Shown: positions 44,342 through 54,887 of the stretch, piece after piece
Position numbering within the stretch: the first letter of the stretch is position 1
Layout: the number at the start of each line of letters is the position of its first letter
Source of the DNA: Fibrobacter sp. UWT2
GTDB taxonomy: Bacteria; Fibrobacterota; Fibrobacteria; Fibrobacterales; Fibrobacteraceae
Direction: 5' to 3'
Length of the DNA stretch: 64,000 bases
Assembly (NCBI RefSeq): GCF_900142545.1
Contig: NZ_FRBF01000011.1
Coordinates: 1 to 64,000, forward strand
Translations under genes and position numbers: made by a program
The notes under the pieces: model-generated
The model's database searches: none
What the model saw: only the letters and a program-made list of their open reading frames with translations
What the model was told of the DNA's origin: nothing

Positions 44342-45700
44342 ATGAACAACCCTACGCCTGACTTTAATTCGCAACATTTTGAAGTTGCCGGTTTTATTCG
44401 CGAAGTGTTCGGCTATATGGAACGCTTCAAGGGCCAGCTGTTTGTGCTGAAAATCGAGGATGACCTGATGAGTCACCCCTTGTTCCCGGTGCTGATGCGC
44501 GATATCGCCATTTTGCACAAGTCGGGTATCCGCATTATCATTGTGCCGGGTACGCGCAACAGTATCGATGCTCAGCTCAAGGCGTGGGAACTGGAATCTA
44601 CGTTCCATGCCGGCGTGCGCTTGACTAGCGAAGAAGCCCTGCCCCACATTGAGCAGGCTTCTCTGGGTGTTGCCCAGCATATTATGAGCCATTTGACGGC
44701 AAGCGGTCTTAGGGGTATTCAGGGCAACTGGGTGCTCGCCCGGAGCATGGGTGTGATCGACGGTGTGGACTACATGCGCACCGGCCGTATCGAACGTATC
44801 CAGCGCGACATTCTGGAACAGCTTTTGGATGAAAAGTTCGTGCCGATTATTCCGCCGATTGGCTGGAACAAGCTCGGGCACGCCTACAATATCAGTTCTA
44901 CCGAATTGGCAACCGAACTTTGCAAGTACATGAAGGTGGGCAAGCTGTTCTTTATCGGTAACCAGAACGGTATCAAGCTCGAAGGCCTGGTAACAGGCAA
45001 GAACACCAAGTACCTGGAACCTACGGAATCGGGCGTGATTTCGGCTATGGACGTGGACCAGGCGAAGGAACTGTTGGAACTCAATTCCGACCAGCTCGAC
45101 TTTGCGCAGATGGATTACCTGATGAACGCCATTCACGCTTGCGAGGCGGGCGCGAACCGTGTTCACCTCTTGAGCGGTGAATTCCAGGGTAGCGTGTTGC
45201 AAGAAGTGTTCAGCGCCCGCGGTGACGGTACCATGGTGTACGCCAACCAGTACTCCAGTATCAGGCCCGCCAACGTGGAAGACATCCCGGATATCCTGCG
45301 GATTATGCAGGACTACATCGACAAGGGTTACCTGGTCCCGCGTACGCAGGAAAGCATTTCCGAAAAACTGCGTGATTATGTTGTCTATAGCATCGATAAC
45401 AGCATTCACGGTTGTGGCGCCTTGCACGAATTCGAAAACGGAATGGCCGAAGTGGCAGGCATTGCGGTGGCCGCGAACTACCGCAAGTCGGGCATTGGCG
45501 ATGCCATTGTACGTCACTTGATTTCGGTGGGCCGCATGAAGGGTTACAAGACTCTGTTCTTGTTGACTACGCAGGCTCTCGACTGGTTCTACCATTTTGG
45601 ATTTGTCGATGGCACGGTGGACGAATTGCCGCCTACCAAGCGTGATCATTACAACAAGAAACGGCATTCCCGTATCTTGATGCTTCCGCTTGACAAGTAA
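44342..45700 (+). CDS. argA: Amino-acid N-acetyltransferase (N-acetylglutamate synthase)
   Basis: A 452-aa ArgA-type protein. Residues about 20-290 are an amino-acid-kinase domain (VLKIEDDLM, IIIVPGTRN, HAGVRLTS) and about 295-440 a GNAT acetyltransferase (VAGIAVAANYRKSGIGDAIV, the acetyl-CoA loop). It makes N-acetylglutamate from glutamate, the first step of arginine synthesis. The ATG at 44342 is chosen over an in-frame TTG six bases earlier. No other arg genes are nearby. Confidence 0.92.
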   Translation: MNNPTPDFNSQHFEVAGFIREVFGYMERFKGQLFVLKIEDDLMSHPLFPVLMRDIAILHKSGIRIIIVPGTRNSIDAQLKAWELESTFHAGVRLTSEEALPHIEQASLGVAQHIMSHLTASGLRGIQGNWVLARSMGVIDGVDYMRTGRIERIQRDILEQLLDEKFVPIIPPIGWNKLGHAYNISSTELATELCKYMKVGKLFFIGNQNGIKLEGLVTGKNTKYLEPTESGVISAMDVDQAKELLELNSDQLDFAQMDYLMNAIHACEAGANRVHLLSGEFQGSVLQEVFSARGDGTMVYANQYSSIRPANVEDIPDILRIMQDYIDKGYLVPRTQESISEKLRDYVVYSIDNSIHGCGALHEFENGMAEVAGIAVAANYRKSGIGDAIVRHLISVGRMKGYKTLFLLTTQALDWFYHFGFVDGTVDELPPTKRDHYNKKRHSRILMLPLDK

Positions 45701-45727
45701 CCGCAGGCAAAAACCTGCGGGGCTTTG
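45701..45727 (+). terminator. Terminator-like hairpin after argA
   Basis: Perfect CCGCAGG/CCTGCGG arms around CAAAAA follow the argA stop codon directly. The T-run after it is weak (CTTTG). Confidence 0.6.
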
Positions 45728-45833
45728 TCGGTTGTCTAGCGAATTTGGCGATTTGTCAGTGATTTGCTGCTAAATAGTTCTTTTTTTCGTTAATTTATGT
45801 AAATTCTAGCCATTGCTTAGGAATGGAGAGCTT

Positions 45834-48623
45834 ATGCTTCTTTTTCGTAAAATAGTAGTGTTGTTTTTTGTGTTGCTGTGGCTTGCGGCTTGTTCTGACG
45901 ATGTAAGCAGTGAGGAAGTGGTTCGCCGTATTGATGAAACCGGTTATACCTATTCGCCTGCGGCGTTAAAAGGCTCTATTCAATACTTGCCTTCCATGAC
46001 GGCGGAGAAAGTTCGTATTGTCAGGCTGAGATACGACTTGTCTCCTATAGATTCCTTTGAGGTTCCGGTGAATTCTTCCTGGTACGGCTATGAATTCTCG
46101 GCCGCTTCCACCGACTATGAATCGCCTTATGTGAAAATCGTGACGGTGTTTCCTGCCCAAGGTGACAAGAAAATGGAATTCGGACAGTATGGGCGCTTGG
46201 CCGAATCCAATAGTGGTTTTATACAGAACTTGTATCTTGCATTGGCAGCAGACCGTATTAAGACTCTGATGGACGAAGAGGATTACGATTTTGACAAGGC
46301 GCAAAAAACGGCGTTGGAAGAGCTGGGGAAAGTTTTTGGTATGGATTTAAGCGATGTTAACTGGCGCGAATTCAACAATCGGTTGGGGGGATACGCCAAT
46401 TATTTTGGGGATGTGACTCCCTACGTCTATTGCCGTCATGAAGTTTCGGATAGCGTTTTCTACAGTGATTTCAAAAAGTTCCGCGAAACCTTTGCCCAGA
46501 AGGGTCGCGTTGATTCTTCGATGATTGTGAAGGCAGCCGATGCGCTGCTTTCGACATTTGAAATTCTTGTGGATTCGACGTATTATCTTGCTCAAGGAGT
46601 GTCGAGGGATTCTTCCCTTGGATTTGCGTCTATAGATAGCGCCTTTATCGGGAAGGCGTACGACTTATTGGTAAAGGATTCTACTGTAACGATTCAAACG
46701 AAATCGAGTTCCTTTTATGGAAGGTCCCTTTATAGGGAATGGATTGGGGATGGCCGCTCCAGTATGCTTTTGTGGCGATTGCTGTCGAACCGGGAGGATG
46801 CCCTTGGTCTGTGCGGGCATTATGCAGATCGAATGATACAGCGCAATGACACTCTTTATGTTTGTAGAAACAATTCCCACATATGGGAGGTCATTACTGA
46901 ACATGATTCCCTGTTCAACCATCAATACGGCGAGTGCTCTAGATACAAAAACGTGGGGCAGCCTCTTTATGTCAATGATTCCTTGTTCGTATGCGAATGT
47001 GAAAGCGATGGTGTTTGCTCCTGGAGCGACAAGTATGTAAAAAGGGTGTTCCTGAAAAACGATACGATGTATGCAAAGGTTCTTGATGCCAAGGCAACGT
47101 CTAAATTCGGCAAGTGCGACGATTATGTCTCTGATGGCAGTGTGCAAAAATTGGGAGATGTATATGTCCAGTGTAGGCTCTATAATTGGACTGAAGTCGA
47201 TTCCCTGGTTTATTATTTGGGTGAGTGCCATAACAAAGAAAAGGGTGAGCATTTGGGTGTTTATTATGCCTGTAGCAAGGATGGAGATTTCTGGGGCAAT
47301 GATTGGGTAGAAATTTTGGCGCCGGTTTATTATGATTCCACTTGTGTTTCCGAAAATGACAATCAGGTCCTGAAATTTGGTGAAGACTATTTTGTTTGTG
47401 AAGCGCCGAAAGAATGCAAGGGTATGGATGGTTTTGCAGTGCAGGAATGCGGATTGACCGGTACTTGGCGCAAGATGAAGGAAGAAGAAATTATTCCGCC
47501 GGTAGCTGATTTGGAATGGTGCACGAGTGCAATCAAGAACAAGAAAGTTATTTACGATGGCGCTTATTATGAATGCAGCAGGGGTAAATGGCGAGAGGTC
47601 AAAAAGGATACACTTGCGCCCCCTGAAAAAGACGGCTTGCTTTGTGGTGATTCGTTGTTCGGCGTCATTAAGCATTACGGCTATGATTACTATAGATGCG
47701 ATACCAATCGCGTCTGGCACATGATGCAACCTCAGGAAAAATTGCCTCTCCAGTATCGCGATAGTTTGGGCCGCTGCGATTCCATATCCAATAAGGTTCT
47801 TCATTGGGACGAGTATTCAAGATCTTTTGTGGGCTGCACGACTAGGGACAGCATTTATGAATGGGATGTCATTAATGTGGGAACGAGCCCGTACACTTTG
47901 CCGCCTTCTTTGGACAGGAAAAAGCTTGCGGGCAGTAGTCTAACGGATTCTATTTATACGGTGACGGCAGATGGTGTTGAATACCGATTCAATATTGTCA
48001 AGAAATCGTACTTGACAAATTACTACAACTTGATTCTGAGCCATATGGAATTTGATGGTAAAGGGTATGGCGCCTATTCGTACAATGGGAAAATCTATTT
48101 GCATAGTGAACGTGGAACGGATTCGCTGTTGTTGAAATCCATTGAAAACAAGAGTGCTTCCTTCGATGATTTTTATGTTGACTGGAAAACGCGAATCACC
48201 AAGGATTGTAAATGTGGCGACATTAACTTAAAAGTCCATGAGGATAGCCTTTCCGTGATTTTCTACGACGAAAATACTTTCATGGATTACGATAAGGCCA
48301 AGACGTTCTGCCCCACAGGTTTCCATATTCCCGATTCGACGGAGTTTATGCAGAAGTTCAAATTCCCAACGACTTCGACGAGTTTCCGTAACGACTCTCC
48401 CTTAAGCTGGTATTTTAGGACCGATAGGGTGGTTGGCTGCAGTGCGTCTAATATAATCCACTCTGATTTGTTCTGGACCAGCACCGAGAAAAATTCCGAC
48501 ACCCAATACTGCTACGAATCGTCGATGAGGACCGTGACGATGAACGAAATGTCCCGTCGCATTGTAGAATGCCCCAAGGATTTGTACCCGATGGCGCAGG
48601 TGATGTGTGTCATGGATGAATGA
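45834..48623 (+). CDS. Large lipoprotein with Cys/Trp repeats and FISUMP-like end
   Basis: A 929-aa lipoprotein; the signal peptide ends in the LAAC lipobox near residue 21. Residues about 300-650 contain roughly seven repeats of 45-60 aa, each built as C....G....YYC..G.W (for example YECSRGKWREV), with paired cysteines that may form disulfides. The end (about 820-929) resembles a FISUMP domain: AKTFCPTGFHIPDSTEF and FWTSTEK, although the closing AVRC motif is replaced by AQVMCVMDE. The function is unknown; it is probably surface-exposed. The ATG at 45834 follows GGAGAG. Confidence 0.7.
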   Translation: MLLFRKIVVLFFVLLWLAACSDDVSSEEVVRRIDETGYTYSPAALKGSIQYLPSMTAEKVRIVRLRYDLSPIDSFEVPVNSSWYGYEFSAASTDYESPYVKIVTVFPAQGDKKMEFGQYGRLAESNSGFIQNLYLALAADRIKTLMDEEDYDFDKAQKTALEELGKVFGMDLSDVNWREFNNRLGGYANYFGDVTPYVYCRHEVSDSVFYSDFKKFRETFAQKGRVDSSMIVKAADALLSTFEILVDSTYYLAQGVSRDSSLGFASIDSAFIGKAYDLLVKDSTVTIQTKSSSFYGRSLYREWIGDGRSSMLLWRLLSNREDALGLCGHYADRMIQRNDTLYVCRNNSHIWEVITEHDSLFNHQYGECSRYKNVGQPLYVNDSLFVCECESDGVCSWSDKYVKRVFLKNDTMYAKVLDAKATSKFGKCDDYVSDGSVQKLGDVYVQCRLYNWTEVDSLVYYLGECHNKEKGEHLGVYYACSKDGDFWGNDWVEILAPVYYDSTCVSENDNQVLKFGEDYFVCEAPKECKGMDGFAVQECGLTGTWRKMKEEEIIPPVADLEWCTSAIKNKKVIYDGAYYECSRGKWREVKKDTLAPPEKDGLLCGDSLFGVIKHYGYDYYRCDTNRVWHMMQPQEKLPLQYRDSLGRCDSISNKVLHWDEYSRSFVGCTTRDSIYEWDVINVGTSPYTLPPSLDRKKLAGSSLTDSIYTVTADGVEYRFNIVKKSYLTNYYNLILSHMEFDGKGYGAYSYNGKIYLHSERGTDSLLLKSIENKSASFDDFYVDWKTRITKDCKCGDINLKVHEDSLSVIFYDENTFMDYDKAKTFCPTGFHIPDSTEFMQKFKFPTTSTSFRNDSPLSWYFRTDRVVGCSASNIIHSDLFWTSTEKNSDTQYCYESSMRTVTMNEMSRRIVECPKDLYPMAQVMCVMDE

Positions 48624-48647
48624 TTTGTATTTTTGAAACGAGGTTTG

Positions 48648-49241
48648 ATGATGAATACTCTCGAAGCTATTTTGACTAGACGCAGTACCCGCAAGTTCCT
48701 GGCAAAATCCGTGGAACGTGAAAAACTTGAAAAAATCGTCGAGGCGGGCCGTTATGCCCCTACGGGTGGTAACTGTCAGAGCAATCATTTCTTCGTGATT
48801 AGCAATCCGGATGTACTCAAGAAACTTGTGGAATTGGTGCAATCCGCTTTTGCTGCGATGGAACTCCGCGAAGATCTGTACAAGAGCCTGCAGAATTCCA
48901 TTCGCCTGTCGCAGAAGGGCAATTACGTGTTCAACTACAATGCGCCAGCGTTGATTGTGGTGGCGAGCCAAAAGGAATACGGCAACAACATGGCCGATGT
49001 CGCTTGTGCCGTCGAAAACATGATGCTTGCTGCAAATGAACTCGATCTTGGCAGTTGCTATATCAATCAGCTCAAGTGGCTGAACGAAGACCCGACCCTG
49101 CTCGAATACCTGCGCTCGCTCGGCCTTAAAGAAAGCGAACGTGTGTACGCCTCGGTAGCCATCGGCTATGCCGACACCGAATCGGGCCTCCCGAACCGCA
49201 AGGAATCTCCGCGCACCGGGAACCTGGTGGAGTTTTTATAG
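48648..49241 (+). CDS. Nitroreductase family protein
   Basis: A 197-aa FMN-dependent nitroreductase-like protein. RRSTRKF near the start (FMN phosphate Arg/Ser), APTGGNCQSNHFFVI, the VACAVENMMLAANELDLGSCYI helix and AIGYAD are the family motifs. It uses NAD(P)H to reduce nitro groups, quinones or flavins; the substrate is unknown. ATG at 48648 or 48651 (two in a row) follows GAGG. It is separated from neighbours by terminators. Confidence 0.88.
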   Translation: MMNTLEAILTRRSTRKFLAKSVEREKLEKIVEAGRYAPTGGNCQSNHFFVISNPDVLKKLVELVQSAFAAMELREDLYKSLQNSIRLSQKGNYVFNYNAPALIVVASQKEYGNNMADVACAVENMMLAANELDLGSCYINQLKWLNEDPTLLEYLRSLGLKESERVYASVAIGYADTESGLPNRKESPRTGNLVEFL

Positions 49242-49276
49242 CGCTTTCTGCGTAGATTGTGACATTTTGTCAACGG

Positions 49277-49311
49277 AAAAACCGGATGTCCTGTAACGTC
49301 CGGCTTTTTTT
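49277..49311 (+). terminator. Terminator after the nitroreductase gene
   Basis: An AACCGGATGT/ACGTCCGGCTT stem with two weak pairs is followed by seven T. Confidence 0.8.
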
Positions 49312-49346
49312 GGATATATATTTTGTATGAGATATAAGGAGGAGAT

Positions 49347-51821
49347 ATGTTATACTCATTTTTCAGGGGTTTTAGCCTTTTGGCGTTTGTGCTTGTCGCC
49401 GCAATTTCGGCACAGGCCTACACAATCACGTACAACTTGATGGGTGGCGTTAACCATCCGGACAATCCGGCGAGTTACGAACGTGATACGACAAAGCTTA
49501 TTCTGAAAGCACCTTCAAAGGAAGGCTATGCCTTCTTAGGGTGGTATCTTGTGTCTGCAAGCGGCAGGGACTCCAGCTATTATAAGGGGGACAATTTTGC
49601 TCGCTTCAGGAATCTCTCAAGAAGCTGGCTCGCGAGTGATATTGAAAATTTTACGGTAGAAGCAAGGTGGGGTCTTGTTCCTGAAATTCCGCAGCAAGAT
49701 GAACGTGGCTGTTACTTGATTCGAACCGCCAGGGAATTGTATGGTATTGCTTCGGTTTCTAAACAGGATTATGAATACAGTCCCGAGTATCGATTTGAAG
49801 GTTGTATTTCTCTCATGAATGATATTGTCGTTAACAAGAACTTGCTTGATAAAGACAAGAATCTGTCTTTGGAAGAATTTGTGTACTGGATTCCGGTTCT
49901 TTTCAAGGGGACGTTCGAAGGCAACGGTTTCAAAATTTCGGGCCTGCGCGGAAACTACGGCCTTTTTATGGAACTCGGAAATGTTTATGGTGGATACATA
50001 ACGCCTACTTTGGTCAAGAATTTGGGCGTTACGGATTCCTACTTTTCTGGTAAAGTTGTCGGCGGTATCGCGGCGACAATTGGCGGGCCGGTTCAAATGA
50101 ATAATGTATATACGGACGTGTCGGTCCATGCGGAAGATTATGCCGGTGGCCTGATCGGTAGTGTATTCTTGGCTCCAGATGAATGTGTGACGGCTATGAG
50201 GCCGGCCTTGAATGCCCCACAGTACGCCGGTAAAAGTGCCGCTGATTATTCGCGTGCCGCTTTCATTGAAAATTCCTACAGTTTAGGGCTTGTTGAAGGC
50301 GCTTATGCGGGCGGCATTGTTGGCGAAATGGATGTCGCCGTTTTAAGGAATGTCTCTTTCGCGGGCCAAGTGAAAGGGACTTCTACAGACTGCATTGTGG
50401 CAAAAAAGGGCAATGCCTGCTCTACAAGCAGTATCATATTTGAGGTGGAAAACTCCAAGTGTATCGATAATGGTGACACGGCGGCGTACCCTGTCTTTAA
50501 AGAAAACGCGTTCTCGATTGATTATGTCTTGTATGGCGGTGTAAACAGTGAGCAAAATCCGGCTAGTTATATCAAGGGCGATTCTGCCATTGTGTTGAGT
50601 GCCCCGCAAAAAGAAAACGATGTGTTCGAGGGTTGGTTCCTGGATAGCAACTTTGTCCAAAAAATCGATACCATAAAGACGCAATATTATGGCGATTGGA
50701 AACTTTATGCAAAGTGGAAAAGCTTCTTTGTCATTCATTTCGAAATGAATAAAGGCCAAACTTACAACGGGCGCTCCTTCTATTTACCTTTGGAATTCAG
50801 GTGGTCGGCAGATTCTGCTGCATTTGTGCTAGGTACGGCTAGTCGGGAATCCGGATTTGAATTTGACGGCTGGTATGCGGATTCGCTTTTCACGAAAAAG
50901 ATTACGGAAATTCCTGCCGGGAATACCGAGGATGTTACGGTGTACGCCAAATGGAGCCCGAAGACATATACGATAACGTATCACTTGAATGGCGGTACAA
51001 ATCATCCGGACAATCCGAGTACTTTTACAGGAGAAGATGACGGTTTTAAGTTCAAGGCGCCGACCCGTGAGGGTGCAGATTTTTACCGTTGGACTTATGG
51101 TGAACTGGGCGGTGTAGCAGAAAAAATTTCCAGGATGCAAAATATTGATTTGTATGCGGAATGGTTCCCTAAGCCGCAGAAGCCCAAACAGAATTCGAAA
51201 GGCTGTTATCTCATTGGCACAAGGGAAGAATTGTACTGGTTTGCTGAAATGGTCAATGGGCGGCTAGAAGGTGCTGAACGCAATGCAGAAGCGTGTGCAT
51301 CACTAGAAGCAGACATTGTCGTCAATGACAGTATAGCGAAGGATGATGTTCTGGACCTTGCCGGAAAGGATTATTTTGTGTGGCAACCCATTGAATATTT
51401 TGATGGCAGTTTTAACGGGAACGGGCATTCTATTTCAGGATTGCTGATGCACAATCGTTATTCTGATTTTGAAACGTATGGCGGAATGTTCTATTTCGTA
51501 AGGTCTTATAATCAGGTTGTTGATATTTTGATTAAGGATTCGTACCTTCGTGACGTTGGTTTTATAAAGTCATTTTCCATTACAGGAAACCGTATGGTCC
51601 TTTCGAATGTTGAGGCAAAAAGCGATTGGCAAGCCTCTGTTCGCGGCAATAGCGTTACTTTGTCTGGACTCATGCCTGGGCGTACGCTTCTTGTAATGGA
51701 TGTGCAGGGCCGTGTTATCTGCCGTATGACAACGCAGTCTTCGATGGAAATCGATATTCCTATGGCGGGGCGGTACTTGATTCGCTATGGTAAACAAATG
51801 AAAACAATATCGGTCCGCTAA
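49347..51821 (+). CDS. Secreted InlB-repeat surface protein, copy 1
   Basis: An 824-aa protein with a signal peptide (about residues 1-25). Three or four Listeria-Bacteroides (InlB/Flg_new) repeats begin with ITYNLMGG, IDYVLYGG, FVIHFEMN and ITYHLNGG and each close near F.GWY...Y.E/KW. Between them, about 115-260 and 610-740, are GLUG-like beta-helix stretches ([20 protein letters not shown]). The tail LLVMDVQGRVICR...RYGKQMKTISVR is a sorting-like domain. AAGGAGGAG precedes the ATG. It is tandem with a shorter paralogue. Surface adhesion is likely; the ligand is unknown. Confidence 0.82.
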   Translation: MLYSFFRGFSLLAFVLVAAISAQAYTITYNLMGGVNHPDNPASYERDTTKLILKAPSKEGYAFLGWYLVSASGRDSSYYKGDNFARFRNLSRSWLASDIENFTVEARWGLVPEIPQQDERGCYLIRTARELYGIASVSKQDYEYSPEYRFEGCISLMNDIVVNKNLLDKDKNLSLEEFVYWIPVLFKGTFEGNGFKISGLRGNYGLFMELGNVYGGYITPTLVKNLGVTDSYFSGKVVGGIAATIGGPVQMNNVYTDVSVHAEDYAGGLIGSVFLAPDECVTAMRPALNAPQYAGKSAADYSRAAFIENSYSLGLVEGAYAGGIVGEMDVAVLRNVSFAGQVKGTSTDCIVAKKGNACSTSSIIFEVENSKCIDNGDTAAYPVFKENAFSIDYVLYGGVNSEQNPASYIKGDSAIVLSAPQKENDVFEGWFLDSNFVQKIDTIKTQYYGDWKLYAKWKSFFVIHFEMNKGQTYNGRSFYLPLEFRWSADSAAFVLGTASRESGFEFDGWYADSLFTKKITEIPAGNTEDVTVYAKWSPKTYTITYHLNGGTNHPDNPSTFTGEDDGFKFKAPTREGADFYRWTYGELGGVAEKISRMQNIDLYAEWFPKPQKPKQNSKGCYLIGTREELYWFAEMVNGRLEGAERNAEACASLEADIVVNDSIAKDDVLDLAGKDYFVWQPIEYFDGSFNGNGHSISGLLMHNRYSDFETYGGMFYFVRSYNQVVDILIKDSYLRDVGFIKSFSITGNRMVLSNVEAKSDWQASVRGNSVTLSGLMPGRTLLVMDVQGRVICRMTTQSSMEIDIPMAGRYLIRYGKQMKTISVR

Positions 51822-51849
51822 TTTGTAAAATTACGTTTAATGTCCAAGG

Positions 51850-51884
51850 AAAATCCAGGTTCCGTGAGAATCTGGATTTTTTTG
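51850..51884 (+). terminator. Terminator between the two InlB-repeat genes
   Basis: AAATCCAG/CTGGATTT arms with a 13-base loop and a T-run show the two paralogues are separate transcripts. Confidence 0.75.
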
Positions 51885-51925
51885 ATATATATTCAGTTTG
51901 TCACTTTGAGTGATGAAGAGAAAAA

Positions 51926-54073
51926 ATGTTTCGCTCAGTTTACGCAGTGTTAGGGTACTTAATGCTGTTAGCCGCGGTGTCGGCTAACGCCTACACGATT
52001 AATTATAATCTGAATGGCGGCGTGAACCATCCTGAAAATCCCGAAAGCTACGACGAGGCGGCGGGCCGTTTCGATTTAAAAGAACCGACGCGCGAAGGGT
52101 ATTCCTTTTTAGGCTGGTATATTGAATTTGCTGAAGGGGTGGACGTTCCGCCCAACATGTATTATGGCGAGTATCAAGATTACTCCATGTTCGTGCTTGC
52201 AAACTACTTGGGCAGTTTTAGCGTGTATGCACGCTGGGGCCTTGTGCCGCAGACGCCGCAACAAGATGAACGCGGCTGCTACCTGATTTATACCGCCGAA
52301 GAACTTTACGGTATCGCTACCGTTTCTGTTGCGGATTCTACGGCGTTCTCCAAGAAAGACGATTATAAATTCGAAGGCTGCATCTCGCTCCAGAACGATA
52401 TCGTGGTGAACGAAAATCTTCTGGATTCTACCGGTAATTTGTCTAGAGAAGATTATGTGTGGTGGATTCCCTTGAAGTTCAAGGGAACTTTTGAAGGTAA
52501 CGGTTTCAAGATTTCTGGCTTGCGCGGCAACGACGGCTTGTTTGTAACGCTTGGTGACGAAAACGATGTGTGGGGAAAGAACGTCACGGTCGTTAGAAAC
52601 TTGGGCGTTACGGATTCCTATTTTTCGGGCGGTGATGCCGGCGGAATCGTGGGCAAAGTCGTTGGCCTTGTCCAGATGACGAATGTCTATGCCGATGTCT
52701 CTGTTCAAGGTTTGCGTTCTACAGTCGCAAATACGGCTCCTGCTGCCGATAGCGTTCAGTTCGAAATTCATTATGTGCTGAACGGCGGCGAAAATAGCGA
52801 ATTGAACCCGTCGGGATACGTCAAGGGAGATTCCGCTATTGTGCTTGCAGACCCTCAAAAAGAAAATGACGAATTTGAGGGCTGGTACCTGGATGAAGAC
52901 TTTACGCAAAAGATTGACACGATCAAGACGGAACATTATGGCGACTGGACTCTCTACGCAAAATGGAAGAGCTACTTTGTTGTCGATGTCGAAATGAACG
53001 GAGGCCAATTCTATAACGGCGTGAGTTACTACAAGCCCCATGTGGTCAAGTGGTCTGCAGATTCTTCTGCGTATGAGTTAGGAAAAGCTTACTGGTCCGG
53101 CTTTGAATTTGCGGGTTGGTATGCGGACTCCCTTTTGGAAGAAGAAATTACGGAAATCCCTGCCGGCAACACCGAAGACTTGACGGTGTATGCCAAGTGG
53201 AATACGACGGAATATACGATTACCTACCATATGAATGGTGGCGAAAACAATCTGGAAAATATGACTGCTTTCAACGCTGCCGCAGTGGGATTTGAATTTA
53301 AGGAACCTGTTCGCGAAGGTGCAAAATTCAATCGCTGGACATCGAGTAGGCTAGGCTATTATTCGGTGCTGCAGCTGACTGAAAAGAACAGCATCGAATT
53401 GTTTGCGGAATGGACTCCGGCTCCGCAAAAGCCCGAACAGGATACGGCAGGGTGCTATCACCTGAAAAATAAGGAAGAACTCTACTGGTTCGCAGGCCTT
53501 GTCAATGGTACGTTGGACAGTGTCGATCGCGATGCGAAGGCATGCGCCTCGCTTGATACCGACATCGTTATCAATGAAAATGTGCTGACGGATTCCGTGC
53601 TGAATCTAAACGATTCGACGACTTATTTCGTGTGGGATGCCATCTGGGATTACGAAGGCAATTTCTCGGGAAATGGTCATTCCGTTACGGGTCTTCTTGC
53701 GAATAGCAGCTGCGGCGACGAACACATGTTCGCAGGAATGTTCTGCAATGTAAGCAACTACAAGAACATCGTGAATGTCAAGGTCAACAAGTCTTATGTG
53801 CAGGAATACGGCTATATAGATAACTTCGCCATTACCGGCGATACCATGCCTGTTCAGCCTGGTGCTGTCAAGGGTGAATGGCGCGCCGTGGTAGGTGGAA
53901 AGAGCGTTAGCCTGTTTGGACTCGCTCCGGGCAAGATGCTTTTCGTGTATGACCTACAGGGGCGCCTGTTGCGTCGCGAAAGAACGGAATCCATGATGTT
54001 GATGGACTTTATGGATGCGGGACGCTTCCTAATCCGTTATGGAAACGAAACCCGCGCAGTCACGATTCGCTAA
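51926..54073 (+). CDS. Secreted InlB-repeat surface protein, copy 2
   Basis: A 715-aa paralogue of the preceding protein with the same order of parts: signal peptide, InlB repeat ([12 protein letters not shown]), GLUG-like segment ([15 protein letters not shown]), further InlB repeats, a second beta-helix segment and the tail [13 protein letters not shown]...VTIR. It lacks about 110 residues of the first copy, mostly in the middle. Shared motifs are close to identical, so this is a tandem duplication with divergence. Its ATG follows GAAGAG. The end overlaps no gene, but folE starts 20 bases later. Confidence 0.82.
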   Translation: MFRSVYAVLGYLMLLAAVSANAYTINYNLNGGVNHPENPESYDEAAGRFDLKEPTREGYSFLGWYIEFAEGVDVPPNMYYGEYQDYSMFVLANYLGSFSVYARWGLVPQTPQQDERGCYLIYTAEELYGIATVSVADSTAFSKKDDYKFEGCISLQNDIVVNENLLDSTGNLSREDYVWWIPLKFKGTFEGNGFKISGLRGNDGLFVTLGDENDVWGKNVTVVRNLGVTDSYFSGGDAGGIVGKVVGLVQMTNVYADVSVQGLRSTVANTAPAADSVQFEIHYVLNGGENSELNPSGYVKGDSAIVLADPQKENDEFEGWYLDEDFTQKIDTIKTEHYGDWTLYAKWKSYFVVDVEMNGGQFYNGVSYYKPHVVKWSADSSAYELGKAYWSGFEFAGWYADSLLEEEITEIPAGNTEDLTVYAKWNTTEYTITYHMNGGENNLENMTAFNAAAVGFEFKEPVREGAKFNRWTSSRLGYYSVLQLTEKNSIELFAEWTPAPQKPEQDTAGCYHLKNKEELYWFAGLVNGTLDSVDRDAKACASLDTDIVINENVLTDSVLNLNDSTTYFVWDAIWDYEGNFSGNGHSVTGLLANSSCGDEHMFAGMFCNVSNYKNIVNVKVNKSYVQEYGYIDNFAITGDTMPVQPGAVKGEWRAVVGGKSVSLFGLAPGKMLFVYDLQGRLLRRERTESMMLMDFMDAGRFLIRYGNETRAVTIR

Positions 54074-54092
54074 TTTTGCTATCTTTGGCCCC

Positions 54093-54662
54093 ATGATGGA
54101 TTTTAAGAAAATGGAAGACGGCTTCCGGATGATTCTGGAAGGTATGGACGAAAACCCGAACCGCGAAGGTCTTATCGATACGCCCAAGCGTGTCGCCAAG
54201 ATGTATGCTGAACTCATGACGGGCCTTTCGGGCGAAACCCGCGCCGAAGATATCCTCAAGACTCGCTTTCACGAGAAGTACGATGAAATGATCATTGTGC
54301 CGGATATCGAATTTGCCAGTATGTGCGAACACCATTTTCTGCCGTTCACGGGCAAGGCTCACGTGGCCTACATTCCGGGCGATTGCGTCGTTGGTCTCTC
54401 CAAGATTCCGCGCGTGGTGGAATTCTACGCTCGTTTCCCGCAGATTCAGGAACGCATGACGCGCCAGATTGCGGAACTCATCCAGAATGAGCTGAACCCG
54501 AAGGGAGTCGCGGTCGTTTTGGAAGCGTCTCACATGTGCATGACGATGCGCGGCGTCAAGAAACCGGGTGCCACTATGGTGACCACGCAGCTTTTGGGCC
54601 GATTCAAGACGGACGAAAAGACCCGCGCCGAATTCATGTCCAGGATTTACGCTCCTAGGTAA
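54093..54662 (+). CDS. folE: GTP cyclohydrolase I
   Basis: A 189-aa GTP cyclohydrolase I, which converts GTP to 7,8-dihydroneopterin triphosphate for folate or queuosine-type pathways. The zinc Cys and His are in CEHHFLPF and the second Cys in [19 protein letters not shown] and VTTQLLG are conserved. The ATG at 54093 gives the normal length; a longer frame upstream overlaps the preceding gene. Confidence 0.96.
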   Translation: MMDFKKMEDGFRMILEGMDENPNREGLIDTPKRVAKMYAELMTGLSGETRAEDILKTRFHEKYDEMIIVPDIEFASMCEHHFLPFTGKAHVAYIPGDCVVGLSKIPRVVEFYARFPQIQERMTRQIAELIQNELNPKGVAVVLEASHMCMTMRGVKKPGATMVTTQLLGRFKTDEKTRAEFMSRIYAPR

Positions 54663-54702
54663 ACGTTCTTTAAAAAAAACGTGTTAATATTTTTCTGGTT
54701 TT

Positions 54703-54738
54703 AGTCCCCCGCTCCGGTCGGGGGCTTTTATTTTTTTT
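54703..54738 (+). terminator. Terminator after folE
   Basis: A GC-rich stem (CCCCG/CGGGG) with a CTTTTATTTTTTTT tail lies 45 bases after the folE stop. Confidence 0.8.
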
Positions 54739-54782
54739 CAAAATAAGCTAAATGGGGCAGCCCGGCATGTGTAAGAATAACC

Positions 54783-54887
54783 TTATCCATTATGGATAAA
54801 TTACATACAAATTAGAATGCAAAAATCTTGCTTTTTGAGCTAATTTCGCCATTTTTGGCTCCTTTTGACTATGGACTTATTGTCCAT
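54783..54887. promoter_or_regulatory. Two palindromes upstream of the esterase lipoprotein gene
   Basis: TTATCCAT-T-ATGGATAA at 54783-54799 is perfect with a single centre base; ATGGAC-N5-GTCCAT at 54871-54887 is a second perfect inverted repeat. They lie 175 and 87 bases before the ATG at 54974. The rest of 54663-54973 is A/T-rich with no other gene. They may be operators; no binder is identified. Confidence 0.4.

Noticed and set aside
44333-45667. Minus-strand frame of 444 codons opposite argA
   Set aside because: ArgA on the plus strand has both its domains; the antisense frame has no recognisable features.
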